Positions 16,734-24,702 of a DNA stretch of 64,000 bases are shown one piece after another. Within the stretch, counting starts at the first letter, position 1, and every line of letters starts with the position of its first letter. Made by a program: the position numbers and the translations under genes. The notes beneath the pieces were generated by a model. It worked only from the letters and a program-made list of their open reading frames with translations. It had not been told where the DNA came from and ran no database searches. This stretch comes from Erysipelothrix sp. (lineage in GTDB: Bacteria; Bacillota_I; Bacilli_A; Erysipelotrichales; Erysipelotrichaceae): assembly GCA_012841625.1 (NCBI GenBank), contig DUUI01000004.1, positions 1-64,000 of the forward strand. The letters run 5' to 3'.

Positions 16734-17471
16734 TTACTCTTCTTCACTAATAAGTTCTTCATATTCTTCAAGGTTTAAACCATCGTGTTGATCCATGAAT
16801 TCTTGCTCAGCAAGTTCACGATACTTATCCATTTTTCTTCTGAATAGTTCACCATTTGATGGCGGTGTATAAGAAATGGCATTGGCTCCTGCCTGAATCA
16901 CTTCTAAAATTGTTTCCTCAGTAGGTCCCCCTGTTGCGATAATTGGCACTTCAGGAAATTGTTCTCTAATTCTTCGAACAATATGGGCTGTGTTTTGTGC
17001 TCCAGATACGTTAATTATATCTGTTCCAGCATCTAATCGCTCTTGAATATCTGTATACTCACTAACAACAGTCGAGATTATTGGGCAATCGACAGCACGA
17101 TTAACAAGGTCTATGGTGCTTGCTGGTGCAGGACCATTTAATACAACAGCAGTAGCGCCCTCAGCTTCAGCATGAGCTGCAATTTGTGCTGAGCGATAGC
17201 CTTTTGTGGTTCCTCCTCCAACACCCGCAAAGACAGGGTTTGAGGCAACCTGGATAATGCTCTTTAATATTGCTGGATGTGGTGAGAATGGATACACAGC
17301 TAGGATTGCATCGGCATTATTGTTTATGATAATGGCAATGTCTGTTGTAAATATGATAGATTTTATTCTTCTGCCATGAATTATGATTCCTGAACATTCA
17401 CGAATAATCTTTGGAACATAAACGATGTCATTTCTTAAGGCAGTGTTAATTTTAGGTCTAATTTTACTCAT
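16734..17471 (-). CDS. TIM-barrel protein of unknown function, conserved in Bacillota
   Basis: 245 aa. Beta/alpha barrel pattern with Gly-rich phosphate-binding-like ends: VFAGVGGGTTKG, IINVSGAQNTAHIV and IIATGGPTEETILEVIQAGA followed by ISYTPPSNGELF. The same protein is known only as a 'hydrolase' or hypothetical in other Firmicutes as far as I can recall; no substrate can be assigned. The C-terminal 35 residues are acidic. Its ATG overlaps the yitT stop (TAATG), so the two are coupled. A run-off into the metK leader region follows. Confidence 0.75.
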   Translation of the reverse strand: MSKIRPKINTALRNDIVYVPKIIRECSGIIIHGRRIKSIIFTTDIAIIINNNADAILAVYPFSPHPAILKSIIQVASNPVFAGVGGGTTKGYRSAQIAAHAEAEGATAVVLNGPAPASTIDLVNRAVDCPIISTVVSEYTDIQERLDAGTDIINVSGAQNTAHIVRRIREQFPEVPIIATGGPTEETILEVIQAGANAISYTPPSNGELFRRKMDKYRELAEQEFMDQHDGLNLEEYEELISEEE

Positions 17472-18334
17472 TATGTTATCTTATGTCGGACAAAGTTTCC
17501 GACTACCCTTTCACTTTTTGTTACATTGATAAAGGCTTGCTCATCTATAGATAAAATTATACGACAAACTTCTTCAACTTCAAAGGCATTAACGACCATA
17601 AATAACATTGTTTTAGGTGTTTTGGTATATGCACCTTCACCCCATAGTTTTGTAATTCCTCGACTAAACTTAGAAAATATGGCTTCTGCGACATCATCTT
17701 CATATTCAGTGATAATGTATAAACCGTTGAGTTTGTGGCGTGAGTCCATATTATTGATAATGGTTGTTGAAACAAATTGGAAAATCATTGAATACATGGC
17801 TGCTTCAAAGCCAAAAATAAATCCAGCAACTAGTAACACAGCCCAATTCAAGTACATAATGTAATCCCAGATTGGGACATGTGGATGATGATTTTGGGTA
17901 TAGATGGCGATGTAATCAGTTCCGCCGCCACTGGCTTTTGCTTTTAAGGCTAAGATACTAGAGATGCCTGTAATCATTCCACCAAAAAGAACTAACAAAA
18001 TTCGGTCATCAACTATATGAAAGTTTGGGATAAAGAAATCGGACAGTGAAACAATTGTAAATTGAATCGTTGTTAATATCGCAAATCGTTTGCCAATATA
18101 CTTCATAACCAATATCGTTAAAACTATCTGAATTACCAGATATAAGAGTAAGTATTGAATGTGGATATTAAAATATTTTGCTAATATCTCAGTCACAAGC
18201 TTTGCGATACCGACAAAACCAGCCGGATAAAGATTGGCTGGATTAACAAATCCATGTATCGAAATACTTGCTGTTAACGCAGAAAATACAACTAATAGTA
18301 GTGATTTTAAAAATTCTTTTGTTTCTGTACTCAT
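17471..18334 (-). CDS. YitT family membrane protein (DUF161 and DUF2179)
   Basis: 287 aa. Five or so membrane segments in residues 10-185 (the DUF161 part, including HGFVNPANLYPAGFVGIAKL) followed by a cytoplasmic DUF2179 domain (ITKLWGEGAYTKTPKTMLFM). Transported molecule unknown for the family. Translationally coupled to the TIM-barrel gene, which hints at a shared role. Preceded on the same strand by ridA and its terminator. Confidence 0.88.
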   Translation of the reverse strand: MSTETKEFLKSLLLVVFSALTASISIHGFVNPANLYPAGFVGIAKLVTEILAKYFNIHIQYLLLYLVIQIVLTILVMKYIGKRFAILTTIQFTIVSLSDFFIPNFHIVDDRILLVLFGGMITGISSILALKAKASGGGTDYIAIYTQNHHPHVPIWDYIMYLNWAVLLVAGFIFGFEAAMYSMIFQFVSTTIINNMDSRHKLNGLYIITEYEDDVAEAIFSKFSRGITKLWGEGAYTKTPKTMLFMVVNAFEVEEVCRIILSIDEQAFINVTKSERVVGNFVRHKIT

Positions 18335-18354
18335 ATGAAGCTCCCTTCAAAACA

Positions 18355-18382
18355 ATAAAAAAAGAGTAGCGAACTACTCTCT
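18355..18382 (-). terminator. Rho-independent terminator after ridA
   Basis: On the minus strand AGAGTAG-TTCG-CTACTCT is followed by a T-run. Lies between ridA and yitT. Confidence 0.85.
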
Positions 18383-18394
18383 AATTTTAACATT

Positions 18395-18871
18395 TTATAA
18401 GCAGTGGTCACAAGTCCCATCAGGACAGTCTTCACAGTCATGCTCAGGTACTTCTTCCCATTGTTTTTTAGCGAATTGAGCTTCATAAGCTAAAGTATCT
18501 AGCGCGACACAATCAATCGCTATTTTTGCACCATAAGCTAAATCTTTAATCTCAACAACGGTTCGTGCTGGATATGGATTTGAGAAGTATGTGGCATAGA
18601 TTTGATCAAACTTTTCTAAATATTTATGGTCAGATAAATAAACTGTTGTTTTGACAATATGTCTTAATTCTAAATCTATTTCTGATAAAAGTGCTACTAA
18701 ATTTCGAATAACTTGCATTGATTGTTCTGATACATCATCAGAAACCATTGTGTTATCTTCATTTAATGGTAATTGTCCTGATATAAAAACAAAGTCTCCA
18801 ACCTTTAATGCTGGGCTATATGGGCCATGTCCCTGTGGAGCTTCAATGGATGTAATTGATTTTGCTAACAT
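18395..18871 (-). CDS. ridA: RidA/YjgF family protein with a C-terminal four-cysteine tail
   Basis: RidA enzymes hydrolyse reactive enamine/imine intermediates such as 2-aminoacrylate. Residues 1-125 cover the family core (GPYSPALKVGDFVFISGQLP at the start; PARTVVEIKDLAYGAKIAID with the Arg that binds the substrate carboxylate). Unusually a 30-residue tail follows with Cys146, 149, 154 and 157 in a CxxC-x4-CxxC pattern, which could bind Zn or an iron-sulfur cluster or act as a thiol switch. AAGGAG lies before ATG 18871 and a TATAAT further upstream. Confidence 0.93.
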   Translation of the reverse strand: MLAKSITSIEAPQGHGPYSPALKVGDFVFISGQLPLNEDNTMVSDDVSEQSMQVIRNLVALLSEIDLELRHIVKTTVYLSDHKYLEKFDQIYATYFSNPYPARTVVEIKDLAYGAKIAIDCVALDTLAYEAQFAKKQWEEVPEHDCEDCPDGTCDHCL

Positions 18872-18941
18872 AAGTTAAACACTCCTTACTTTTCTATGTG
18901 ATATTATACTAGAGACCAAAAAATAATTAAACTAAAGTGAC

Positions 18942-20132
18942 TTATTTATGCTTACGCAACCAATCACTTCCCTTTTGGATTTCTACTAGTGATAATTCTT
19001 GGTAATCTAATTGCCTTAAAACCTCATATGTTACAATCGCCACACTATTGGCTAAGTTTAGTGATCGCGCATTTGATGTCATAGGTATTCTAACACAATC
19101 TTTTAAATTATTTGCTAATACATCTAGTGGTAAACCTGTACTTTCTTTTCCAAAAACTAAATATATATTTTCTTTCTCAGCTGAATAATTAATTTCAGAA
19201 TGGCTTTGTTCACCATATCGTGTGACAAAAATCACTCTACCATTGACCGTTTTCTTAAATGCAGCATAATCATCATGAATGATAATATCTAATTCATCTA
19301 TATAATCCATTCCAGAGCGTTTAAGACGCTTATCATCATAGATGAAGCCAAAGGGCTCAATTAAATGGAGTGTCGCATTAGAGGCCATGGCTGTGCGCAT
19401 AACATTGCCTGTATTTTGAGGAATCTCTGGTTCAAATAACACAATGTGAAGTTTTGGGTGATTTGCTTTACGTTGATATAAGGCAATAAATGCTAAGATA
19501 ATAAGACCGATTAAAACACTAAAGATAATTCTAAAGACGAGTTGATTAAAGAATTCTAATGGAACCATCTGAATTAAACGATCAGTAGCTGGGTCTAATA
19601 GCCATAAATCATTGCTAAAGAAGACATGATGGAAATTAGTCCAAAAGCCGTCAAAATCAAAAACAACATACATTCCTAATGCAGCAAGCAATAAACCAAA
19701 CACTACAAATGAAGTTTTAAACGATTGATTAAAGATAAATTTAGCCTTTTTAAGTCCTAGTGAAAGATATCTGATAGTTAAAAAGATAGCAACAATAAGT
19801 GATACATAAAGTATTGCTTGACTGCCTAAATATAGATTCTTAACATCGACCATATGATCAATCTCTTTTTGATTAAACATTTGGTCGCCACTTTCTAATT
19901 CAAAATGTAAATCATTTCGACTATCTTGAATATAATCTAATAAAACAGCCGTTGCTGTATTGAGTTCTGATTCAGATAGATTCATTCGCTGAGCTGTTGA
20001 TAGTCTTTCATTCATATCATTATAAAAAGTTCGATTAAAACTGTGACTAAAAATTGACCCTATTATTAAAACAATAATCATGCTTGAGGCCCATATCCAA
20101 TTGAATTTTCTACTCTGCAAGATATTCGACAT
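18942..20132 (-). CDS. Fusion protein: Lit-like (DUF1461) membrane domain plus TrmL tRNA 2'-O-methyltransferase
   Basis: 396 aa in one unbroken frame. Residues 1-225 have four membrane segments and the DUF1461/TIGR01906 hallmarks EIDHMVDVKNLY (His93) and FHHVFFSNDLWLLDPATD (His168/169). That family includes the lipoprotein intramolecular transacylase Lit, whose essential residues are histidines in these two places. Residues 227-396 are a complete SPOUT enzyme of the TrmL type (FEPEIPQNTGN, VFGKESTGLP, IPMTSNARSLNLANSVAI), which 2'-O-methylates the wobble base of tRNA-Leu. At the junction the usual TrmL start Met is a CTT Leu codon, so no separate TrmL start is visible. GGAGG precedes ATG 20132, within the end of rdgB. 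Confidence 0.88.
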   Translation of the reverse strand: MSNILQSRKFNWIWASSMIIVLIIGSIFSHSFNRTFYNDMNERLSTAQRMNLSESELNTATAVLLDYIQDSRNDLHFELESGDQMFNQKEIDHMVDVKNLYLGSQAILYVSLIVAIFLTIRYLSLGLKKAKFIFNQSFKTSFVVFGLLLAALGMYVVFDFDGFWTNFHHVFFSNDLWLLDPATDRLIQMVPLEFFNQLVFRIIFSVLIGLIILAFIALYQRKANHPKLHIVLFEPEIPQNTGNVMRTAMASNATLHLIEPFGFIYDDKRLKRSGMDYIDELDIIIHDDYAAFKKTVNGRVIFVTRYGEQSHSEINYSAEKENIYLVFGKESTGLPLDVLANNLKDCVRIPMTSNARSLNLANSVAIVTYEVLRQLDYQELSLVEIQKGSDWLRKHK

Positions 20133-20694
20133 ATTTTAGAACCTCCATCAAAGCTTTCGATCGGTGTGATACTTTTGCTTTATATTCTAAATCTTCAGCA
20201 AATGTCTTTGTTGTATGCTCTGGAATAAAAATCGGATCATAGCCAAATGAACCCGTACCTCTTATTTCTTGTGAAACACTGCCATAAACGACTTGTTGTG
20301 TCACAAACTGCTGACTTGGTGTTAATAAAACCATGGCACATGTAAACATTGCTTTTCTGTCAATGACCCCTTCTAATAACTTTAGAATTTCTTTATTCTT
20401 TAGTGCATCAACTGTACCAGATCCTAAAAATCGAGCTGAATTAACACCAGGTTCATTGCCTAAGGCTTTAACACTGAAGCCTGAATCATCTGCCAAAATA
20501 GCATGATTAGGATAAAATGATTGGATTGTTTTGGCTTTAATTAATGCATTGTCTAGAAAGGTTATGCCTGTTTCTTCGATTTCAAAATCAAAATCGATAT
20601 CCCGAAGACTTATAATCTCGATATCTAAATGCTTGAAGTATTCTTTGATTTCTTTGATTTTATGCCCATTATGGCTTGCTACTAGTATTCTCAT
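20110..20694 (-). CDS. rdgB: RdgB/HAM1 family dITP/XTP pyrophosphatase
   Basis: Removes non-canonical purine NTPs from the pool. About 194 aa from ATG 20694 (MRILVASHNGHKIKEI), the usual family start; the longer frame from 20721 would begin inside the promoter. Motifs: ILADDSGFSVKALGNEPGVNSARF and GSFGYDPIFIPEHTTKTFAE. The 3' end overlaps the Lit-TrmL gene by 23 bases. There is no ribosome binding site; a TATGAT hexamer ends 10 bases upstream, so the message may be nearly leaderless. Confidence 0.93.
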   Translation of the reverse strand: MRILVASHNGHKIKEIKEYFKHLDIEIISLRDIDFDFEIEETGITFLDNALIKAKTIQSFYPNHAILADDSGFSVKALGNEPGVNSARFLGSGTVDALKNKEILKLLEGVIDRKAMFTCAMVLLTPSQQFVTQQVVYGSVSQEIRGTGSFGYDPIFIPEHTTKTFAEDLEYKAKVSHRSKALMEVLKYVEYLAE

Positions 20695-20744
20695 AACAGT
20701 AGTTATCATACCAAAAAACATGCCATTATGCTATGATATTTGCA
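20694..20744. promoter_or_regulatory. Back-to-back promoters for rdgB and the choline-kinase-like gene, probably leaderless
   Basis: Plus strand: extended -10 TGC-TATGAT (hexamer 20732-20737) with 6 bases to ATG 20744. Minus strand: TGG-TATGAT (20710..20705) with 10 bases to ATG 20694. Neither gene has a ribosome binding site. At normal -10 to start distances, transcription would begin at or just before the ATG. Confidence 0.6.
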
Positions 20745-21556
20745 TGTTAAAAACAATTGAATTTGAATCAAAAATCAAAAGTATTGAGCTTACTGATTTA
20801 GGATTAACCAATAAAAACTACATTATGACCTTACAAAATGATGAAAAATATTTTGTTCGAATTCCGTATAAACATAATTACGCGTTATTTAATTATGAGT
20901 TAGAAGAACAGATTTATCGTCAAATCAAACCTCTGAAGATTAATTTAGAATACATTTCTTTAGATCCTCAAACAGGTGTCAAAATTAGTCCTTATTTAGA
21001 AGGCATTAAGCATCTTGATGAACTCGATTTAAGAGAAGCCGCGGTTCAGGTTGCTAAAGACTTACAGAAGCTTCATTCAACAGAGATTGTTAATCATGAG
21101 TTTGATGTTAAGTCAAAATATTTTCAGTTTAAAGAGCTTAATAGTCTTCAGATTTATCCTTTAGAAGATTATGAATACCTTTTACAAAAGCTGGCTAAAT
21201 ATCCTCAAAGAGTTTTGTGTCACAATGATCTTGTTAATGGAAATGTTGTTTCGTATCAAAACAAAGTATATTTAATCGATTATGAATATTCAAGTGATAA
21301 TCATCCCTATTTTGATTTATTATCATTTATTACTGAAAACAGTATTCATGATGAAGAAATCCGCAAACTATTCTTTGAAACATATCTTAATCGGTCACTT
21401 ACTTCAAAGGATAAAGATGATTTATTATTCTTTGAATTAATTCATGATTTACTATGGTGTCAATGGGCACAGATGCAGGCTAGCTTAATCGATGATCCAA
21501 TATACTTAGAAATAGCACAAACAAAGTATCAACAACTTATAAAAAATCGACTGTAA
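20744..21556 (+). CDS. Choline/ethanolamine kinase-like phosphotransferase
   Basis: About 270 aa from ATG 20744 (MLKTIEFESKIKSIEL); the upstream extension of the frame overlaps rdgB and is not used. APH/ChoK fold: GLTNKNYIMTLQNDEKYFVRIP (nucleotide-binding strands, Lys/Arg), the catalytic loop VLCHNDLVNGNVV (His-Asn-Asp) and LIDYEYSSDNHPYFDL (the DYE metal-binding motif). Similar genes phosphorylate choline for teichoic acid or phospholipid decoration in Firmicutes (LicA type). No lic cluster is nearby, so the substrate is uncertain. Confidence 0.85.
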   Translation: MLKTIEFESKIKSIELTDLGLTNKNYIMTLQNDEKYFVRIPYKHNYALFNYELEEQIYRQIKPLKINLEYISLDPQTGVKISPYLEGIKHLDELDLREAAVQVAKDLQKLHSTEIVNHEFDVKSKYFQFKELNSLQIYPLEDYEYLLQKLAKYPQRVLCHNDLVNGNVVSYQNKVYLIDYEYSSDNHPYFDLLSFITENSIHDEEIRKLFFETYLNRSLTSKDKDDLLFFELIHDLLWCQWAQMQASLIDDPIYLEIAQTKYQQLIKNRL

Positions 21557-21564
21557 TGAATAAA

Positions 21565-21622
21565 AAAGAGCCGTAGCTCAATAGATTGTTGGATTAACTG
21601 TCTATTTCGTTATGGCTCCTTT
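21565..21622. terminator. Hairpin between convergent genes
   Basis: GAGCC (21568-21572) pairs with GGCTC (21614-21618) and AATAGA (21580-21585) with TCTATT (21601-21606), with A/T runs on both sides. Likely works in both directions between the kinase gene and the FAD oxidoreductase gene. Confidence 0.65.
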
Positions 21623-21627
21623 TGTTA

Positions 21628-22698
21628 CTATTTTAATAAAATATTATGGACAAAGTCTTGGGCAATGGCTGGAGCTGACGCAATACCTGGTGAGTCGGTT
21701 CCTGCTACATTGTAAAATCCTTTAACATGAGGACTTTCTCCAATCACAAAGTCATCATTGACTTCTTTTGGTCGAATCCCTGACATTGTTCCTGTTTGAT
21801 GCTCATACGGAATATGACGTGCAACCATCTTAATTTTCTCTTTGATGATTTCAATATCTGCGTCTTGGACAACTGGCTCATCTAGAGTTGTTACTGTGAA
21901 TGCAGTTGGACCAATTAAGACAGAATCATCGACTTGAGGGATTACTAAAACTCCTTTACCCATATTAGTTGGTGCTGGATACAGTGCTCCATCGGACATA
22001 TTTCGTGCTTCTTTGCCTAAAGTAATATAATCTCCACGAATATATGTTAATTCAAATGTAGGCTCAGATACCATCGCTTCAATATGTGGTGCATAAAGTC
22101 CACCAGCATTGACAACTTTGCGAGCTTGATAAGTTCCTTTATTTGTTACAACGTCAAAATACCCATCATGAACATGAATCGCTGTAACTTCTTCATTTAA
22201 GTGAACTTCTACGCCATTTTCAGCAGCTTTTTTAATGGCTTGTTGAGCTACATGTGTTGGATCAACGACTGCAGTTGTTGGCATGCTTAATACTTCAAAG
22301 GTATTATCTGGAAGATTTGGTTCTCTTTTTAAAGCTTCTTCACGTGATAGTCTTTCGACAAAAACATCTCGCTCTTTTGCATTATTAACTAAATGTTCAA
22401 ATATTTCATGGTCTGCATCAGTTGTTGCAATTAAAAAAGCTCCAATCTTTTTATATGGAGTTTCTAGTTCTTTAGCATATTCCTCATACATTCTAGTTCC
22501 TAACAGATTGTATTTTGCTTTAAGTGTTCCTTCAACTGGATCAATTCCAGAGTGAACAACTGCGCTATTATGTCCTGTGACATCAAGGCCAGGTTTTTCT
22601 CTTTTCTCCAAAACAAGAACCTTTGAATCAGTTTTTGATAATTCATAGGTGATGGTGCTACCAATAATTCCTGCACCAATTACAATTACATCTTTCAT
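21628..22698 (-). CDS. FAD-dependent oxidoreductase (DAO family, LhgO/GlpA-like)
   Basis: 356 aa. The dinucleotide-binding VIGAGIIGSTITYELSK at the N-terminus, a His-Ser motif NSAVVHSGI and the C-terminal FAD contact PGIASAPAIAQDFV. Closest to the single-domain members that oxidise 2-hydroxy acids or glycerol 3-phosphate. It lacks the C-terminal BFD-like iron-sulfur domain that longer relatives carry. Electron acceptor unknown. It has its own promoter behind the marR terminator. The nearby MarR regulator could control it; this is inference. Confidence 0.85.
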   Translation of the reverse strand: MKDVIVIGAGIIGSTITYELSKTDSKVLVLEKREKPGLDVTGHNSAVVHSGIDPVEGTLKAKYNLLGTRMYEEYAKELETPYKKIGAFLIATTDADHEIFEHLVNNAKERDVFVERLSREEALKREPNLPDNTFEVLSMPTTAVVDPTHVAQQAIKKAAENGVEVHLNEEVTAIHVHDGYFDVVTNKGTYQARKVVNAGGLYAPHIEAMVSEPTFELTYIRGDYITLGKEARNMSDGALYPAPTNMGKGVLVIPQVDDSVLIGPTAFTVTTLDEPVVQDADIEIIKEKIKMVARHIPYEHQTGTMSGIRPKEVNDDFVIGESPHVKGFYNVAGTDSPGIASAPAIAQDFVHNILLK

Positions 22699-22722
22699 AT
22701 TAATTCCCTTTCTTTCTATGTT

Positions 22723-22741
22723 GTATAGTTAAATTATACCA
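22723..22741 (-). promoter_or_regulatory. Extended -10 promoter inside a 17-base near-palindrome
   Basis: On the minus strand TGG-TATAAT (22741..22733) is embedded in GTATAATTTAACTATAC (22739..22723), whose two halves match except at two paired positions around the centre. An AT-rich palindrome across the -10 is a typical repressor site. The MarR-family gene just upstream is the obvious candidate. Confidence 0.5.
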
Positions 22742-22806
22742 GATGTTCACATGTAAGGGGTGCCATTTGACTGGTCACCTTTTGAGTAAAAAGAAAGAAA
22801 TATAAA

Positions 22807-22842
22807 CAAAAAAAAGCCATAACATTGTAATATGTTATAGCT
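22807..22842 (-). terminator. Terminator of the infC-rpmI-rplT-marR operon
   Basis: Minus strand AGCTATAACAT / ATGTTATGGCT stem with a short loop and eight T, directly behind the marR stop. Confidence 0.85.
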
Positions 22843-22851
22843 CTAATAATT

Positions 22852-23298
22852 CTACTTCATTTGGATTTGTCGTAAGTGAACCAACACATTATTGAGTGAT
22901 TCAATTAACACTTTATCTTCATTAACTTTCAAATCAGAAATGAGACTATCAATCAGTTCTTCATGAAAAAGATGATGAACTTGCAAAGCATCATGAGCTT
23001 TGTCAGTTAGCTGTAAATGTGTCACCCGACGATCATGTTCAGCTCGAACTTTTTGAACATATCCTTTTTTTACTAATCGGGTGATATTAATACTTAAAGT
23101 GGACGCAGTGACATTTAGATCACTCGCTATATCGCTCATTTTATTGTTTTCTTTCGCTTTATCTATCGCTTCCAGAGTATGCATTTCAGTAATGGATAAA
23201 CTAACACCCTTACTTCGAATCGCTTCCTCTTGCATCATTAAAATTTTCCAGAAAATATCTACAATAAGTTCGTTGATGAGCTCACGACTATTTTCCAT
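22852..23298 (-). CDS. MarR family transcription regulator
   Basis: 148 aa winged-helix protein: ALEAIDKAKENNKMSDIASD-like helices leading to the recognition region LNVTASTLSINITRLVKKGY and the wing VRAEHDRRVTHLQLTDKA. Ligand unknown. Unusual position: its ATG lies 2 bases after the rplT stop and has no ribosome binding site of its own. Translation therefore probably depends on ribosomes finishing rplT. The downstream FAD oxidoreductase promoter has a palindrome that may be its target. Confidence 0.92.
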   Translation of the reverse strand: MENSRELINELIVDIFWKILMMQEEAIRSKGVSLSITEMHTLEAIDKAKENNKMSDIASDLNVTASTLSINITRLVKKGYVQKVRAEHDRRVTHLQLTDKAHDALQVHHLFHEELIDSLISDLKVNEDKVLIESLNNVLVHLRQIQMK

Positions 23299-23300
23299 AA

Positions 23301-23660
23301 TTAGCTATTAAGTGCTGTTTTGGCTTGGTTTACAATTGACTCAAATCCCTTAGGATCAGCGATTGCTATTTCTGATAGCATTTTACGATTAATATTGATA
23401 TTAGCAAGTCTTAGTCCATGCATTAATTGTGAATAGCTCAAATCATTTAAACGTGCAGCTGCATTAATACGAGTAATCCATAATTTACGCATTTCACGCT
23501 TAAGATTCTTACGATCTCTATAAGCATAGCGTAATGAACGCATTACTTGTTCATTTGCTGTTCTGTATAATGAATGCTTGGACCCATAATAACCCTTAGC
23601 TAATTTTAAAACCTTTTTACGACGCGCTCTTGACGCGACAGCATTTTTTGCTCTTGGCAT
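23301..23660 (-). CDS. rplT: 50S ribosomal protein L20
   Basis: 119 aa, full length, starting [20 protein letters not shown] with the family's basic N-terminal arm and ending in the [20 protein letters not shown] region. Needed early in 50S assembly; free L20 represses its own operon in Bacillus by binding the leader. Third gene of infC-rpmI-rplT. Confidence 0.98.
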   Translation of the reverse strand: MPRAKNAVASRARRKKVLKLAKGYYGSKHSLYRTANEQVMRSLRYAYRDRKNLKREMRKLWITRINAAARLNDLSYSQLMHGLRLANININRKMLSEIAIADPKGFESIVNQAKTALNS

Positions 23661-23679
23661 CTTTAAACTCTCCTTTTAT

Positions 23680-23874
23680 CTAACCTTGTAATAAGTTCTT
23701 AATTCTCTTGTAATCAGATGGATGAACTAAAGTACCCTTACGTAATTTTCTTTTTTGTTTTTGTGATTTGTTTCCAGCAAAGTGAGACACGTATGCATGA
23801 TGTCTCTTAAGTTTTCCAGAACCAGTTTTTTTAACTCTTTTTGCAAGAGCTTTTTTAGTCTTCATTTTCGGCAT
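23680..23874 (-). CDS. rpmI: 50S ribosomal protein L35
   Basis: 64 aa, [20 protein letters not shown] start and [15 protein letters not shown] end. Its first 20 bases overlap the end of infC, giving translational coupling. Confidence 0.98.
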   Translation of the reverse strand: MPKMKTKKALAKRVKKTGSGKLKRHHAYVSHFAGNKSQKQKRKLRKGTLVHPSDYKRIKNLLQG

Positions 23875-24409
23875 TTTTTGATTCCTCTTTCTTCTTCTGT
23901 GGTGTTAAAGTTACAGACATCGTATTTCCCTCAAGTTTAGGTCTTGCTTCAGCAATTGAAATATCAGATGTCTTTTCAATAAATTCATTCATTGTCTTTT
24001 TACCAACTTCAAGTCGAGTAATAAGACGTCCGCGAAAACGCATGTCTACTTTAACTTTTTTACCAGATTCTAGCCATTTACGTGCTTGATTTAACTTTGT
24101 TTCAAAGTCGTGAGTATCAATTACCGGTGACAATCGTAATGGCTTAAGTTCAGTAACATGTTGCCTCTTCTTAGCGTCCTTAGCTTTCTTTTGCTGTTCA
24201 AAACGGTAACGCCCATAATCCATAATTTTACAGACCGGCGGTTTAGCATTTGGTGCAACACAGAATAAATCCATTTCTGCATCAGCTGCTGCTTGTAAAG
24301 CTTCACGGCGCATTAAAATCCCAAGTTGTTCTCCTTCAGGACCAATGACTAACATTTCTCTGAATCTGATTTGTTGATTGACAAGATCTTCGTTTCTTCT
24401 ACGTGATAT
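23855..24409 (-). CDS. infC: Translation initiation factor IF-3, probably starting at AUA
   Basis: IF-3 keeps subunits apart and checks start codons. N domain ([22 protein letters not shown]), linker ([16 protein letters not shown]) and C domain ([22 protein letters not shown]) are all present; about 184 aa. The start proposed is ATA at 24409..24407, six bases after AGGAGGTG. The in-frame GTG at 24418 lies inside that ribosome binding site and cannot use it. infC in many bacteria uses a rare AUU/AUC/AUA start so that IF-3 represses its own translation. An acidic C-terminal tail overlaps rpmI. Confidence 0.93.
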   Translation of the reverse strand: MSRRRNEDLVNQQIRFREMLVIGPEGEQLGILMRREALQAAADAEMDLFCVAPNAKPPVCKIMDYGRYRFEQQKKAKDAKKRQHVTELKPLRLSPVIDTHDFETKLNQARKWLESGKKVKVDMRFRGRLITRLEVGKKTMNEFIEKTSDISIAEARPKLEGNTMSVTLTPQKKKEESKNAENED

Positions 24410-24423
24410 GGTCTTCACCTCCT

Positions 24424-24554
24424 ATAATATGTGAAAAAGTGCCTAGAAAGCACTTCAAATTACGTCATAATTCAATATAAGATTGATTCATAGCGTATAC
24501 CCAAGACTTAGGTCATCAGGTGAGAAGTCTGCTTCTACTTTCTATTGCCTATTT
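24424..24554 (-). promoter_or_regulatory. L20-type leader of the infC operon with attenuator hairpin
   Basis: The 130-base untranslated region between promoter and infC holds AAGCAGACTTCTCACCTGA and TGGGTATACG, which resemble the conserved blocks of the Bacillota L20 (infC) leader. It ends in AAGTGC (24455..24450) pairing with GCACTT (24443..24438) followed by five T. Excess L20 would be expected to favour this terminator. Identification is by pattern memory. Confidence 0.7.
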
Positions 24555-24583
24555 AGAATATCAAATTTGATACTTAAAGTCAA
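24555..24583 (-). promoter_or_regulatory. Promoter of infC-rpmI-rplT-marR
   Basis: Minus strand TTGACT (24583..24578), 17-base spacer, TATTCT (24560..24555). Confidence 0.8.
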
Positions 24584-24630
24584 CTAAAGCTGCTCTTTTA
24601 TCATATTTCAAATAAAAGTCACACTATCAA

Positions 24631-24670
24631 TAAAAAAAACCTAAATTAAAAATTCTCTAACTTAGGGTTC
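24631..24670 (-). terminator. Terminator behind the oxidoreductase pseudogene
   Basis: Minus strand AACCCTAA / TTAGGTT stem with an AT-rich loop and eight T. Confidence 0.75.
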
Positions 24671-24702
24671 TTAACTAATAATATTATTTGATTTGACTAA
24701 AT

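Noticed and set aside
17526-17864. Plus-strand ORF inside yitT (and many similar frames opposite real genes)
   Set aside because: Shadow frames with no ribosome binding site or recognisable domain, opposite well-supported genes.
24400-24418. GTG 24418 as infC start
   Set aside because: It is part of the Shine-Dalgarno sequence itself.
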